The notes under the pieces: model-generated
Seen by the model: the letters and a program-made list of their open reading frames with translations, nothing else
What the model was told of the DNA's origin: nothing
Databases searched by the model: none
Shown here: positions 47,220 through 57,979 of the stretch, in pieces
Position numbering within the stretch: position 1 is the stretch's first letter
How the letters are laid out: every line of letters starts with the position of its first letter
Made by a program: the position numbers and the translations under genes
Assembly: GCA_903861005.1 (NCBI GenBank)
Contig: CAIOSP010000014.1
Location: forward strand, 36,578-100,577
DNA length: 64,000 bases
Reading direction: 5' to 3'
Source of the DNA: an uncultured Pseudomonadota bacterium
Lineage (GTDB): Bacteria > Myxococcota_A > UBA796 > GCA-2862545

Positions 47220-47223
<4 letters not shown>
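46921..47223 (-). CDS. Small exported protein downstream of gcvP
   Basis: A 100-residue protein with an N-terminal hydrophobic segment ([19 protein letters not shown]) that serves as signal or membrane anchor, followed by [18 protein letters not shown] and a beta-prone, Arg-rich end. I do not recognise it. GTG 47223 overlaps the gcvP stop (GTGA), so it is translated with the glycine-cleavage operon. Whether it has anything to do with glycine cleavage is unknown. Its stop abuts the 36-bp repeat array. Confidence 0.6.
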
Positions 47224-50039
<2,816 letters not shown>

Positions 50040-50062
50040 GGTCGTTCCTCAGGGTGCGCGGT

Positions 50063-50443
50063 TCAGGCGCCGATCTTGGTGGCGTAAGCGGCCGGGTCCA
50101 TCAGCGAGTCCAGGCCCGCGGAGTCGCTCGGGCGGATCTTGAACATCCAGCCGCCGGCGTACGGGTCCTGGTTGACGAGCTCCTCGGCGCCGTCGAGGGC
50201 CTCGTTGATCTCGACGATCTCGCCCGAGACCGGCGTGTAGATCTCGGCGGTGGCCTTGGTCGACTCGACCTCGGCGACGGCGGCGCCCGCCGCGAAGGTG
50301 TCGCCCACTTCCGGCAGCTCGACGTGGACGATGTCGCCCAGCGCGTCCTGCGCGAAGTGGGTGATGCCGATCACGAGCAGGTCGCCTTCCTGGCGAACCC
50401 ACTCATCGTGCGCGGTGTAGCGGAGCGTGGTCGGGACGGTCAT
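50063..50443 (-). CDS. gcvH: Glycine cleavage system H protein
   Basis: A 126-residue lipoyl carrier, normal length. Lipoyl Lys63 lies in VESTKATAEIYTP. HDEWVRQEGDLLVIGITHFAQ at the start and GGWMFKIRP near the end are family signatures. It shuttles the aminomethyl group from GcvP to GcvT. ATG 50443, 58 nt after gcvT. Confidence 0.97.
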   Translation of the reverse strand: MTVPTTLRYTAHDEWVRQEGDLLVIGITHFAQDALGDIVHVELPEVGDTFAAGAAVAEVESTKATAEIYTPVSGEIVEINEALDGAEELVNQDPYAGGWMFKIRPSDSAGLDSLMDPAAYATKIGA

Positions 50444-50501
50444 CGGTCACCTCTCGTGGGATGCTGGGATGTGGGGACGCCGCGCGCAGGCGGCGAAAGG
50501 T

Positions 50502-51605
50502 TCAGGCGGCGGACTTCTTCACGAAGGCGCCGCTCACCACGGTGCCGGTCTCGAGCGAGCCGCGCAGGTCGAACTGCAGGACGGTGCCGGGGGCGTCCAG
50601 GCCCGCCTCGACGTAGAGCATGCAGATGCCCTTCTCCAGGATGGGGCTGCGGGTGCCCGACGTCACCCAGCCCACGTCCACGCCGTCCTTGAGCACGCGG
50701 GTGCCATCGCGGACGACGCGCTTGCCGTCGATCAGCGCGCCGGCCAGGACCTTGGTGTCCGTGCCGGCTTCCTTGCGCGCCAGAATGGCGGCCGCGCCCA
50801 GGAAGCTGCCCGGCTTCTCGAACTTGCACACGCGGGTGAGCTTGGCCATGGTCGGCGAGATGTCGTCCGACAGCTCGTGACCGTAGAGCGGCATGCGGGC
50901 TTCCATGCGCAGCGTGTCGCGGGCGCCGAGGCCGATCGGCTTGATGCCGTGGGGCTCGCCGGCCTTCATCAGCGCGTCCCACAGGGCGGACGCCTGGTCG
51001 GCCGGGACGAACACCTCAAAGCCCGGGGAGCCAGTGTAGCCGGTGCGCGCGATGATGCAGCCTTCGATGCCCGCCACCGTGCCCGGGGCGTGGTGGTAGT
51101 ACGCGATGGTCGCCAGGTCGGAAGGCGTGAGCGACGCCAGCACCAGCTCCGACGCGGGGCCCTGGATGGCGATCTGGCCCCAGAGGTCGCCCTCGTCGGT
51201 GATGGTGGCGTCCGTGCGGGGGTTGTTCGCCACAAACCACGCGAAGTCCTTCTCGCGGTTGGAGGCGTTCACACACACCAGGAAGTCGTCGTCCGACACG
51301 CGGTAGACGATGAGGTCATCGACCACGCCGCCGCGGTCGTTGCAGAGCAGCGCGTAGCGGGCCTGGCCGTGGGCCATGTCGGTGACGGTGTTGCTGACCA
51401 GCCACTCAAGCGCGGCGATGGCGCCGGGGCCGCGGACGCGGATCTCGCCCATGTGCGACACGTCGAACAGGCCGACGGCCTGACGCACGCAGCGGTGCTC
51501 GTCCACCAAGCTGGAGTACCAGACCGGCATGTCGAAGCCGCCGAACTCCACGATGCGGGCGCCAGCGGCGACGTGACGGTCAAACAGGGGGGTACGCTTC
51601 GCCAT
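50502..51605 (-). CDS. gcvT: Aminomethyltransferase, T protein of glycine cleavage
   Basis: A 367-residue tetrahydrofolate-dependent aminomethyltransferase that releases ammonia and makes 5,10-methylene-tetrahydrofolate. VEFGGFDMPVWY, GLFDVSHMGEIRVRG and GLGARDTLRMEARMPLYGHE are the family motifs, including the conserved Asp near the folate site (FDVSH). ATG 51605 follows GAGGTCTGTG; a GTG one codon upstream is less likely. It is preceded by folD on the same strand with a 92-nt gap; I looked for a glycine riboswitch there and did not find one. Confidence 0.96.
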   Translation of the reverse strand: MAKRTPLFDRHVAAGARIVEFGGFDMPVWYSSLVDEHRCVRQAVGLFDVSHMGEIRVRGPGAIAALEWLVSNTVTDMAHGQARYALLCNDRGGVVDDLIVYRVSDDDFLVCVNASNREKDFAWFVANNPRTDATITDEGDLWGQIAIQGPASELVLASLTPSDLATIAYYHHAPGTVAGIEGCIIARTGYTGSPGFEVFVPADQASALWDALMKAGEPHGIKPIGLGARDTLRMEARMPLYGHELSDDISPTMAKLTRVCKFEKPGSFLGAAAILARKEAGTDTKVLAGALIDGKRVVRDGTRVLKDGVDVGWVTSGTRSPILEKGICMLYVEAGLDAPGTVLQFDLRGSLETGTVVSGAFVKKSAA

Positions 51606-51697
51606 CACAGACCTCGCAAACGGGCGCCGGGATTATGGAGGACCACCCCCTCCGTCAATGGCCTCCGCACGATCCGGGGCACGCCGTGACGAGGCGC

Positions 51698-52540
51698 TTA
51701 CGGACGGCGCGAGACCGCGGCTTCCACCGTGTTCTCCATGAGCATCGCGATGGTCATGGGGCCCACGCCGCCCGGCACCGGGGTGATGGCGCCCGCGACC
51801 TCAGACACCTCAGCGGTGGCGACGTCGCCGACCAGCTTGCCCTCAGGCGTGCGGTTGATGCCGACGTCGATGACGACCGCGCCCGGCTTGATCCAGCTCG
51901 CCTTCACGAATTCCGGGCGACCGACCGCGGCGACCACCAGATCCGCCTCGCGGACGACGTCCGCCAGGTTGGGCGTGCGGCTGTGGGCCACGGTGACCGT
52001 GGCGTTGGCCTGCTCGAGCAGCAGGGCCATCGGGCGGCCGACGATGTTTGAGCGGCCGATGACGACCGCGCGCTTGCCAGCGGGATCCACACCCGACTCG
52101 GCGATCAGGCGCATGGCACCCTTGGGCGTGCAGGCCACCAGCAGCGGGCGGCCCTGAACCAGGCGGCCCAGGTTGGCGGTGGTGAGGCCGTCCACGTCCT
52201 TCTCGGCGGGGATGGCGTCGAGCACGGCGGACTGGCGGATCTGCGCAGGTACCGGGAACTGCACCAGGATGCCGTCCACGTCGTCGTCGGCGGCCAGCTC
52301 GGCGACCACCTTGAGCAGGTCGGCCTCGCTGGTGTCGATCGGCAGGTCGATCTGGCGGTGGCCCAGGCCCACCTCATGCGCGACCTTGCCCTTGCGCTTC
52401 ACGTAGACCTGGCTGGCCGGATCCTGCCCCACCAGCACCACGGCCAAGGTGGGCTTGCGGGCCATGCCGGCGACGCGCTCGGTGAGCGCGGCCATCAGGC
52501 GCTTGGAGACGGCGGTGCCGTCGAGGATGGTGGCGGTCAT
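51698..52540 (-). CDS. folD: Methylene-tetrahydrofolate dehydrogenase/cyclohydrolase FolD
   Basis: A 280-residue bifunctional FolD, normal length. It oxidises methylene-THF to methenyl-THF and hydrolyses it to 10-formyl-THF, the natural partner of the glycine cleavage system upstream in the pathway. The catalytic Tyr46-x-x-x-Lys50 motif is [17 protein letters not shown], the KDVDG segment, [12 protein letters not shown] and the C-terminal [11 protein letters not shown] are all present. Its start overlaps the stop of the FmdB-like gene by 4 nt (ATGA). Confidence 0.97.
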   Translation of the reverse strand: MTATILDGTAVSKRLMAALTERVAGMARKPTLAVVLVGQDPASQVYVKRKGKVAHEVGLGHRQIDLPIDTSEADLLKVVAELAADDDVDGILVQFPVPAQIRQSAVLDAIPAEKDVDGLTTANLGRLVQGRPLLVACTPKGAMRLIAESGVDPAGKRAVVIGRSNIVGRPMALLLEQANATVTVAHSRTPNLADVVREADLVVAAVGRPEFVKASWIKPGAVVIDVGINRTPEGKLVGDVATAEVSEVAGAITPVPGGVGPMTIAMLMENTVEAAVSRRP

Positions 52541-52767
52541 GATTCACCCTTGGGGCCAGAGGAAGAGCCGCCCGAGTCAGAGCCCGACTTGAGGCCATAG
52601 TGGTCCTTGTACCAGCCGGATCCCTTCAGGTGAAAGGACGACGTGCTGATGAGCTTGCGGACGTCGGCCGCCGCACACTCGGGGCAAGCCGGGGGTTCAG
52701 CCCCCATCTTGACCATCTTCTCGAACTGGTGACCACACGACTCACAGCGGTACTCGTAGATCGGCAA
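52537..52767 (-). CDS. FmdB-like zinc-ribbon regulatory protein
   Basis: A 76-residue protein of the FmdB family: [14 protein letters not shown], a CPEC pair 20 residues later (four cysteines for one zinc), then a serine/glycine-rich tail. FmdB proteins are putative regulators; a DNA or protein target is not known here. I chose TTG 52767, preceded by GGGGAGGGCCCC, because it gives the exact family N-terminus; longer frames upstream are unrelated. It overlaps folD by 4 nt and thus heads the one-carbon operon. Confidence 0.85.
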   Translation of the reverse strand: MPIYEYRCESCGHQFEKMVKMGAEPPACPECAAADVRKLISTSSFHLKGSGWYKDHYGLKSGSDSGGSSSGPKGES

Positions 52768-52878
52768 GGGGCCCTCCCCGTTTGCGGGCGCCCGATATAG
52801 GGACGCCAGCCGCGGAAGGCAAGCCTGACCGACCTTGGACCCATCATCGAGATCGCCCTGCTCGTTCCGATCACCGTT

Positions 52879-53646
52879 TTGGCGGTGACGGCGGCGCGCT
52901 CGATGCGTGGCTTTGTCGTGCATCAGGTGGAGCGCGGCGAGCGGGTGCGCTGGAACGGCGTGCGTCAGGCGGTGCTCGCCCGCGAGACCGTGTCCCGCAT
53001 CGTGTTCGGCTTGCTGGCGCCGGTGGGCTGGTTCCCTGCCCCGCTGCCCAACGAGGGCACGGGCATCCCGGTGCTGCTGGTCCCCGACCCCACCATCGGC
53101 CGCGCGTCGCTGTCGCTGCTGCACGTCTACCTGCGCCAGCGCGGCATGATGGTCTGGCCTTACCGCTTCACCCGCGGCGACGAGAGCCTGGCCGAACGCG
53201 CCGGGCAGCTGTCCGAGGCCGTCGACCGGCTGGCCAAGCACGCGGGCACCAAGCAGGTCGACATCGTCGGCTTTGGGCTGGGCGGCCTGGTGGCGGCCTA
53301 CCACGTGGTCCGCCTGGACGACGCCCACCGCGTGCGCCGCCTGGTCACCCTGGGCACGCCCTGGCGCGGCACCCGCATGGCGGTGTTTGTCCCGGGCGCC
53401 CTGGCGATGGATGCGCACGTCGACAGCCACGCGATCGACGGGCTGGACCAGGTCAAGATCCCCACCCTGGCGGTGTGGTGCCCGGAGGACCCTGAGGTGG
53501 TCCCCGCCGAGTCTGCGCGCGTGGACGAGGAGCGCAGCGTCGCGGTCGACGGCGCAGGTCACCGCGGCCTGCTCGTGTCGGCACGCGCGTTTCATGCCGT
53601 CCGCGCCGGGCTGACCGACACCGCCCCCACGGAGCCCGCCGCGTGA
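52879..53646 (+). CDS. Alpha/beta-hydrolase-fold protein without nucleophilic serine
   Basis: A 255-residue lipase-like alpha/beta-hydrolase protein. GIPVLLVPDPTIGRAS, the strand-turn DIVGFGLGGLVAAYH, LVTLGTPWRGTRM and a late GAGHRGLLV follow the fold. At the nucleophile elbow the usual G-x-S-x-G reads G-F-G-L-G, so Gly133 replaces the serine and normal ester hydrolysis is not expected. The reading frame extends upstream to CTG 52825 with AAGG before it; that would add a hydrophobic IIEIALLVPITVLAVTAA membrane segment, so the true start may lie there. Its end overlaps the first ArsA-like gene by 4 nt. Confidence 0.72.
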   Translation: MAVTAARSMRGFVVHQVERGERVRWNGVRQAVLARETVSRIVFGLLAPVGWFPAPLPNEGTGIPVLLVPDPTIGRASLSLLHVYLRQRGMMVWPYRFTRGDESLAERAGQLSEAVDRLAKHAGTKQVDIVGFGLGGLVAAYHVVRLDDAHRVRRLVTLGTPWRGTRMAVFVPGALAMDAHVDSHAIDGLDQVKIPTLAVWCPEDPEVVPAESARVDEERSVAVDGAGHRGLLVSARAFHAVRAGLTDTAPTEPAA

Positions 53647-54584
53647 GTCGACTCCACCGCAAGCTGCTGGTCGTCACGGGCAAGGGGGGCGTGGGTCGAA
53701 GCACCCTCTGCGCCGCGCTCGGCTTGGCGGCCGCCCGCGCCGGAAAGCGCGCGATCTGCGTGGAGCTGTCGGGCCAGCACGCCGTCGCCAAGACGCTCGG
53801 CCTGCCCCACGCCACCTACGAGCCGCAGCGCGTGGCCCCCGGCCTGGACCACCGCACGTTCACCGCCGCCGACTGCCTGGCGGACTTCGCCCAGCGCAAG
53901 CTGCACCTACCCGCGGTGTCGAACTGGCTGATCACGTCCAAGCCCATGGCGACCTTCCTGGACGCGGTGCCGGGCCTGCACGACCTGCTCCAGCTGGGCA
54001 AGCTGGAGAACATGATCGCCGAGCCGCTCCCCGGTGAGCCCACCTGGGACCTGACCATCCTGGACGCGCACGCCACCGGCCACGGCTTGACGCTGCTCGC
54101 CGCCGCCCGCGCCATGCGCGAGACCGCCCGCGTCGGCCCGTTCTACGAGCTGGCGGGCATCATCGAGCGCTTCCTGTCGGACCCCGAGGTCACCGGCTTT
54201 GTGGTGGTCACGCTGCCCGAGGCCCTGCCCGTGCACGAGGCGCTGGAGCTGTCGAACGCGCTCGCCGTCGATCACGCCGCGCCCGCCGCCGTGCTGGTGA
54301 ACCGCTGCGCGCGTGAGTGGCCGGACGACGCCGCCGCCGACGCGCTCCGCGACGCCCTGGCCGCCCGCCCGGAGCCCGCCGCCCAGGCGCTGGCGGCGCT
54401 GGCGGACGAAGAGTCCACGCGCTCCGGTCACCAGCGCGACGCGCGCGAGGTGCTGCGCCTAGGGTTGGAGAAGGTCACGCCGCTGCGCGTCCACACCGTC
54501 GAGCTGCCAGACCTGACCGACCCGACCAAGCTCGACCCGATCGTCGACATCCTGGTGAAGACGCTCATGGTGGGTGGCGTATGA
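53643..54584 (+). CDS. ArsA/Get3-like ATPase, subunit with Arg in the P-loop
   Basis: A 313-residue ATPase of the ArsA/Get3/MinD group with deviant Walker A. The P-loop reads GKGGVGRST: the signature lysine (second residue) is kept, but the lysine that normally contacts ATP phosphates (GKS) is Arg. The switch region ILDAHATGHGL is present in family form. It resembles the first member of tandem ArsA-like pairs such as mycobacterial Rv3679. GTG 53643 overlaps the hydrolase-like gene, and its stop overlaps the second ATPase (ATGA). Probably works only as part of a heterodimer. Confidence 0.85.
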   Translation: MSRLHRKLLVVTGKGGVGRSTLCAALGLAAARAGKRAICVELSGQHAVAKTLGLPHATYEPQRVAPGLDHRTFTAADCLADFAQRKLHLPAVSNWLITSKPMATFLDAVPGLHDLLQLGKLENMIAEPLPGEPTWDLTILDAHATGHGLTLLAAARAMRETARVGPFYELAGIIERFLSDPEVTGFVVVTLPEALPVHEALELSNALAVDHAAPAAVLVNRCAREWPDDAAADALRDALAARPEPAAQALAALADEESTRSGHQRDAREVLRLGLEKVTPLRVHTVELPDLTDPTKLDPIVDILVKTLMVGGV

Positions 54585-55648
54585 CGACGCTCGTCGTGTG
54601 CTGCGGCCTGGGCGGCGTGGGCAAGACCACCACCGCCGCCGCGCTGGGCGTCGCCTACGCGCGCGCCGGAAAGCGCGTGGTCGTCATGACGATCGACCCC
54701 GCCCGCCGTCTGGCCGACGCGCTGGGCACCGAGGCGATCGGCAACCTGCCCGTGCGCGTGACCCTGCCTGACGTGTCCGGCACGCTCGACGCGCTGATGC
54801 TCGACCGCGACGCCACCTGGGCCGAGGTCATCCGCCGCCACGCGCCGTCCGCCGAGCTGGCCGACCGGCTGATCGCCAACCCGTGGTCGCGCGCGGTGTC
54901 GTCCCGACTGTCGGGCGCGCACGAGCTGATGGCCACCGAGAAGCTGCACGCGCTCGCCACCGACGGCCGTTGGGACGTGGTGGTCGTCGACACGCCGCCG
55001 TCCTTCCACGCGCTGGACTTCCTGCACGCGCCCGACCGCGTGCGCCGCCTGCTCGACCGCCGCCTGCTGGGCGCCCTGTTCGAGCCCGCCTCCAAGGGCC
55101 TGGTCGGCATCGCCACGCGCGGGCTCGCTAGCCTGGTGCGCCGCGTCGCGGGCGAGGCCGTGATGGACGACCTGTCCGAGTTCTTCGGGATGGTGTCGGC
55201 GCTCTCCACCGGCCTGCGCGAGCGCGGCGCCGCCGTGGCCACGCTGCTGCACAGCCGCGAATGCCACTACATCCTGGTCGCCAGCGCCGCCGCCCCCCGC
55301 GAGGAGGAGGTCAGCGAGTTCCTGGCGGCCCTGCGTGAGGACGGTCGGTCCTTCTCGGGCTCCGTGCTCACGCGCGCGACCGCTCCCCTGCGCGTCCCCG
55401 TGAACGCCATGCTCGCTGAGCTGCCCACGCGCCCCAAGGGCGTGGACGCCGCCGGCTGGGCCCACGCGCTGTCCGCCCTGGTGGAGGCCGCCGCCACGCA
55501 CGAGCGCCGCGCCGCCCGCGACGCCGCGACCGCCACGCGCATGGCCCGCATGAGCGGCGCGCCCGTGTGGCCCGTGCCCGAGGTCGACACGGAGGCCGGC
55601 GCGATCACCGCCCTGGGGCTGATCGCCGCGAGCCTGCCGACGCTCTGA
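54581..55648 (+). CDS. ArsA/Get3-like ATPase, subunit lacking the signature lysine
   Basis: A 355-residue partner ATPase. The P-loop reads CCGLGGVGKTTT: the phosphate-binding lysine is intact, but the signature lysine is Leu, as I recall also of mycobacterial Rv3680 (where it is Ala). MTIDPARRLADALG and VVVVDTPPSFHALDFL (switch/Walker B-like) are family features. With its neighbour it forms complementary half-sites: this subunit can hold ATP, and the first can supply the signature lysine in trans. ATG 54581; translation is coupled. Arsenite or tail-anchor cargo cannot be deduced; the cysteines of ArsA are not conserved. Confidence 0.85.
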   Translation: MTTLVVCCGLGGVGKTTTAAALGVAYARAGKRVVVMTIDPARRLADALGTEAIGNLPVRVTLPDVSGTLDALMLDRDATWAEVIRRHAPSAELADRLIANPWSRAVSSRLSGAHELMATEKLHALATDGRWDVVVVDTPPSFHALDFLHAPDRVRRLLDRRLLGALFEPASKGLVGIATRGLASLVRRVAGEAVMDDLSEFFGMVSALSTGLRERGAAVATLLHSRECHYILVASAAAPREEEVSEFLAALREDGRSFSGSVLTRATAPLRVPVNAMLAELPTRPKGVDAAGWAHALSALVEAAATHERRAARDAATATRMARMSGAPVWPVPEVDTEAGAITALGLIAASLPTL

Positions 55649-55697
55649 GCGGCGGCGCACCGTTCGCCACGAGACCTTCCGCGGCCCGCGGCGCGAC

Positions 55698-55775
55698 GCG
55701 CGCGGCCTACTGACCGCCGCGTGCGGCCTACTGCCCGCCGCGCGAGGCCTGCTGGCCGCCGCGCGCGGCCTACTA
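55698..55775 (+). repeat. Tandem 21-bp repeats, three and a half units
   Basis: Units of 21 bp beginning gcgcgcggcctactg at 55698, 55719 and 55740, with a partial fourth at 55761 that runs into the stop codon of the convergent VWA gene. The array lies in the 120-nt gap between two convergent genes. Confidence 0.8.
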
Positions 55776-56771
55776 AGTCCCGGACTCGATCGTGTAGGTC
55801 GCCTTCACGGCCGCCCCGCGCTCGGGGATCCAGATGCCGTGGAACTCGATCGTGTGGCCGACGTCGTCGTAGGTGTAGCCGTCGCCGTCGCTCTCGGGGA
55901 CTTCCTGCTCGTCCACGAAGACCTTGAGGGTGCCGGGCACGGCGCCGTGGCTCAGCGGGAAGATCGTGTAGATGCCCGCCGCGTTCAGGCCCAGATCGTA
56001 GAGGAAGCTCGACCAGTCGGAGTCGCAGATCGACGCCGTCAGGCCGCCGGTGAGGCGCGCGGCCTCGATGTAGCGGTGGCCGGGCAGCGACGAGTCGGCG
56101 CAGGAGCCGGTGGCATCCTCCGGACCGATGATGCCCGCGAACTTGAAGCGGTCCGGCGTGGGCTTGAGGGCCGACATCTCAGACACGAAGGTGCTGACCG
56201 GCACCAGCTCGTCGAACTTGGTGTAGCAGTCGGTGTTGAGCGCGTCCGCGCCAAGCGCGCCGCGGTCCGAGCAGTCGTCCTCGTCGGACACGATGACCAC
56301 CAGCAGCGTGGCCTCCTGGCGCAGGAAGCCGGCGTTGGGCCCGGTCGTCATCTGCGGCGACAGCGCGTAGCTGGCGGCCTCCAGGCCCTTCTCCATGCCG
56401 CCGCCGTTCACGCCCGTGATCGCGCGGGCCTCGAAGATCTTGGTGTAGTCGACGTCCGGGGTGATGACGGGTGGGAACCCGACGAGCTGGCCACGCTTGG
56501 GGTCGTCGTACTGGAAGTCGGTGGTGATGACGCCGATGTGGAAGTTGGCGCCGGTCGCCTCGATCTCGGTGATGAACGACTTGAAGCCGGCCGCGAGCAG
56601 CTTCTGCTCAAGCTGCATGGAGCCCGAGTTGTCCACGATGAAGAGGATGTCGACCTGATCGGTGGGCGACTGCTGGAAGACGTCCTCGAAGTCCTGGTTG
56701 CGGACCACCACGTCGCTGGCGCACGCGCCCATCAGACCCGCGCAGAGGGCAACCGGAACCAGAGAACGCAT
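55773..56771 (-). CDS. VWA-domain lipoprotein
   Basis: A 332-residue predicted lipoprotein. The signal ends in GLMGAC (Cys17). A von Willebrand factor A domain follows: VDILFIVDNSGSMQLEQ holds the MIDAS DxSxS (Asp47, Ser49, Ser51), and VVIVSDEDDCSDRG gives the second MIDAS aspartate region. Four cysteines in the second half suggest disulfides, and a beta-rich tail closes the protein. VWA lipoproteins bind other proteins in a metal-dependent way. ATG 56771; monocistronic, ending in a 21-bp repeat array. Confidence 0.88.
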   Translation of the reverse strand: MRSLVPVALCAGLMGACASDVVVRNQDFEDVFQQSPTDQVDILFIVDNSGSMQLEQKLLAAGFKSFITEIEATGANFHIGVITTDFQYDDPKRGQLVGFPPVITPDVDYTKIFEARAITGVNGGGMEKGLEAASYALSPQMTTGPNAGFLRQEATLLVVIVSDEDDCSDRGALGADALNTDCYTKFDELVPVSTFVSEMSALKPTPDRFKFAGIIGPEDATGSCADSSLPGHRYIEAARLTGGLTASICDSDWSSFLYDLGLNAAGIYTIFPLSHGAVPGTLKVFVDEQEVPESDGDGYTYDDVGHTIEFHGIWIPERGAAVKATYTIESGT

Positions 56772-56917
56772 GCAAGGACTCCCACCGGGCGCCGATCGGC
56801 TTTCCCGATCCGATCCTACCTTGCGGCGCAGCGCTCCGCGCGGACGAACTGCACCGTTGCGTCAAGCTTCAGCAAGCCCGGCGCACATGGTTCCCCGCGC
56901 CCAGACGGGCCTTGCGA

Positions 56918-57853
56918 TCAGGGGCCGAAGGACAGCTCCGACACGCAGGTGTCGTTGTACTCGGCCCCCGCCTTCACGGCGGCGATGGTCAGGCGGACCT
57001 TGGACGTGGTGTGCGCCGGGAACGTGTAGGACGCGGGACGGAACGACGGGCGGTCGATCGCCACGGTCTCGGTGGAGCCGTCGGAGAAGGTCAGCACCAG
57101 GCTCGTGGTCTGGTTGGCCTTCATCCACAGCACCATGGACGAGCCCATGCCGTTGATCAGCGACAGGCTGGACACCGAGCGCGACGCGCCCAGGTTGACC
57201 TCGATCCACTGGCCCTCGCCGCTGCCCTTGTCGCCCTCGCACCACATGGTGTCGGACAGGCCGTCGATCACGTTGGACGCGGCGTAGTTGCCGTCACCGT
57301 CCTCCACCGCGACCGTCGACGAGGTGGCCGTGAGCGTGGGTGCGGAGTCGCCGAACAGCTGAACCTCGGACAGGCCGGTGTCGAGCCAGGTGCTGCCGTC
57401 GTAGATCGCCTTGACCTTGATGCGCACGCTGGTCGTGGTCTTGCCGCCGCCGTCGATCGCGAAGGACTGCGCGACCTTCTCGTTCTTCAGCGTGACCACC
57501 TGGGTGGTGCCGTCGCTGAACTTGAGCTCGAGCTCCTTGGGGCGGTTGGCGCGGCTCCAGTAGTCGAACGTGGACCAGTCACCCGCCCACAGCTTGATCT
57601 GCTTGATCAGGGTCGGCGCGCCCAGGTCGTACTCGATCCACGCGCCCAGGCCGCTGCCCGCCTCGCCCTCGAACCAGGACGTCGCCGCCTTGCCGTCTGC
57701 GGTGCGCGCCGGATCGTAGCTGCCCGTGCCCTCGGTCACGACGTAGGTCGACGAGGCCGTCACGCCGACCGGCTTGATGGGCGCGGCCACGGCGGGGGTG
57801 GCGATCGCGGTCAGGGTGGCAAGCGCGGCGACGAACACGGGGACGGACTTCAT
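56918..57853 (-). CDS. Exported protein with two discoidin-like carbohydrate-binding domains
   Basis: A 311-residue secreted protein. The signal peptide (about residues 1-24) ends near AVAAP. Two F5/F8 (discoidin/galactose-binding-like) domains follow. The first has ARTADGKAATSWFEGEAGSG, GAWIEYDLG and TLIKQIKLW; the second repeats the plan as VIDGLSDTMWCEGDKGSGEG, QWIEVNLG and SVSSLSLING. Such domains bind sugars or lipids. No catalytic domain is present. ATG 57853 follows GGAGCTTGCGAC. It probably acts as a surface binding protein; the partner is unknown. Confidence 0.85.
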   Translation of the reverse strand: MKSVPVFVAALATLTAIATPAVAAPIKPVGVTASSTYVVTEGTGSYDPARTADGKAATSWFEGEAGSGLGAWIEYDLGAPTLIKQIKLWAGDWSTFDYWSRANRPKELELKFSDGTTQVVTLKNEKVAQSFAIDGGGKTTTSVRIKVKAIYDGSTWLDTGLSEVQLFGDSAPTLTATSSTVAVEDGDGNYAASNVIDGLSDTMWCEGDKGSGEGQWIEVNLGASRSVSSLSLINGMGSSMVLWMKANQTTSLVLTFSDGSTETVAIDRPSFRPASYTFPAHTTSKVRLTIAAVKAGAEYNDTCVSELSFGP

Positions 57854-57979
57854 GTCGCAAGCTCCAGCGGTGCAGGCGGAACACTCCCGATCGCCATGCG
57901 CCGGGTCGATGTCAACGCGATCGGGCCAATGTTGCCGTGTCCTGACACGCAGCGGGGCCAAACCCTTCCGCCGGGTAGG

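Noticed and set aside
51606..51697. Possible glycine riboswitch upstream of gcvT
   Set aside because: The gap is only 92 nt and lacks the paired aptamer structure; only a weak GGAGG/CCTCC stem was seen.
52537..53595. 352-codon minus-strand extension of the FmdB-like gene
   Set aside because: The upstream part is antisense to the alpha/beta-hydrolase-like gene and low in complexity. The FmdB family N-terminus starts at TTG 52767.
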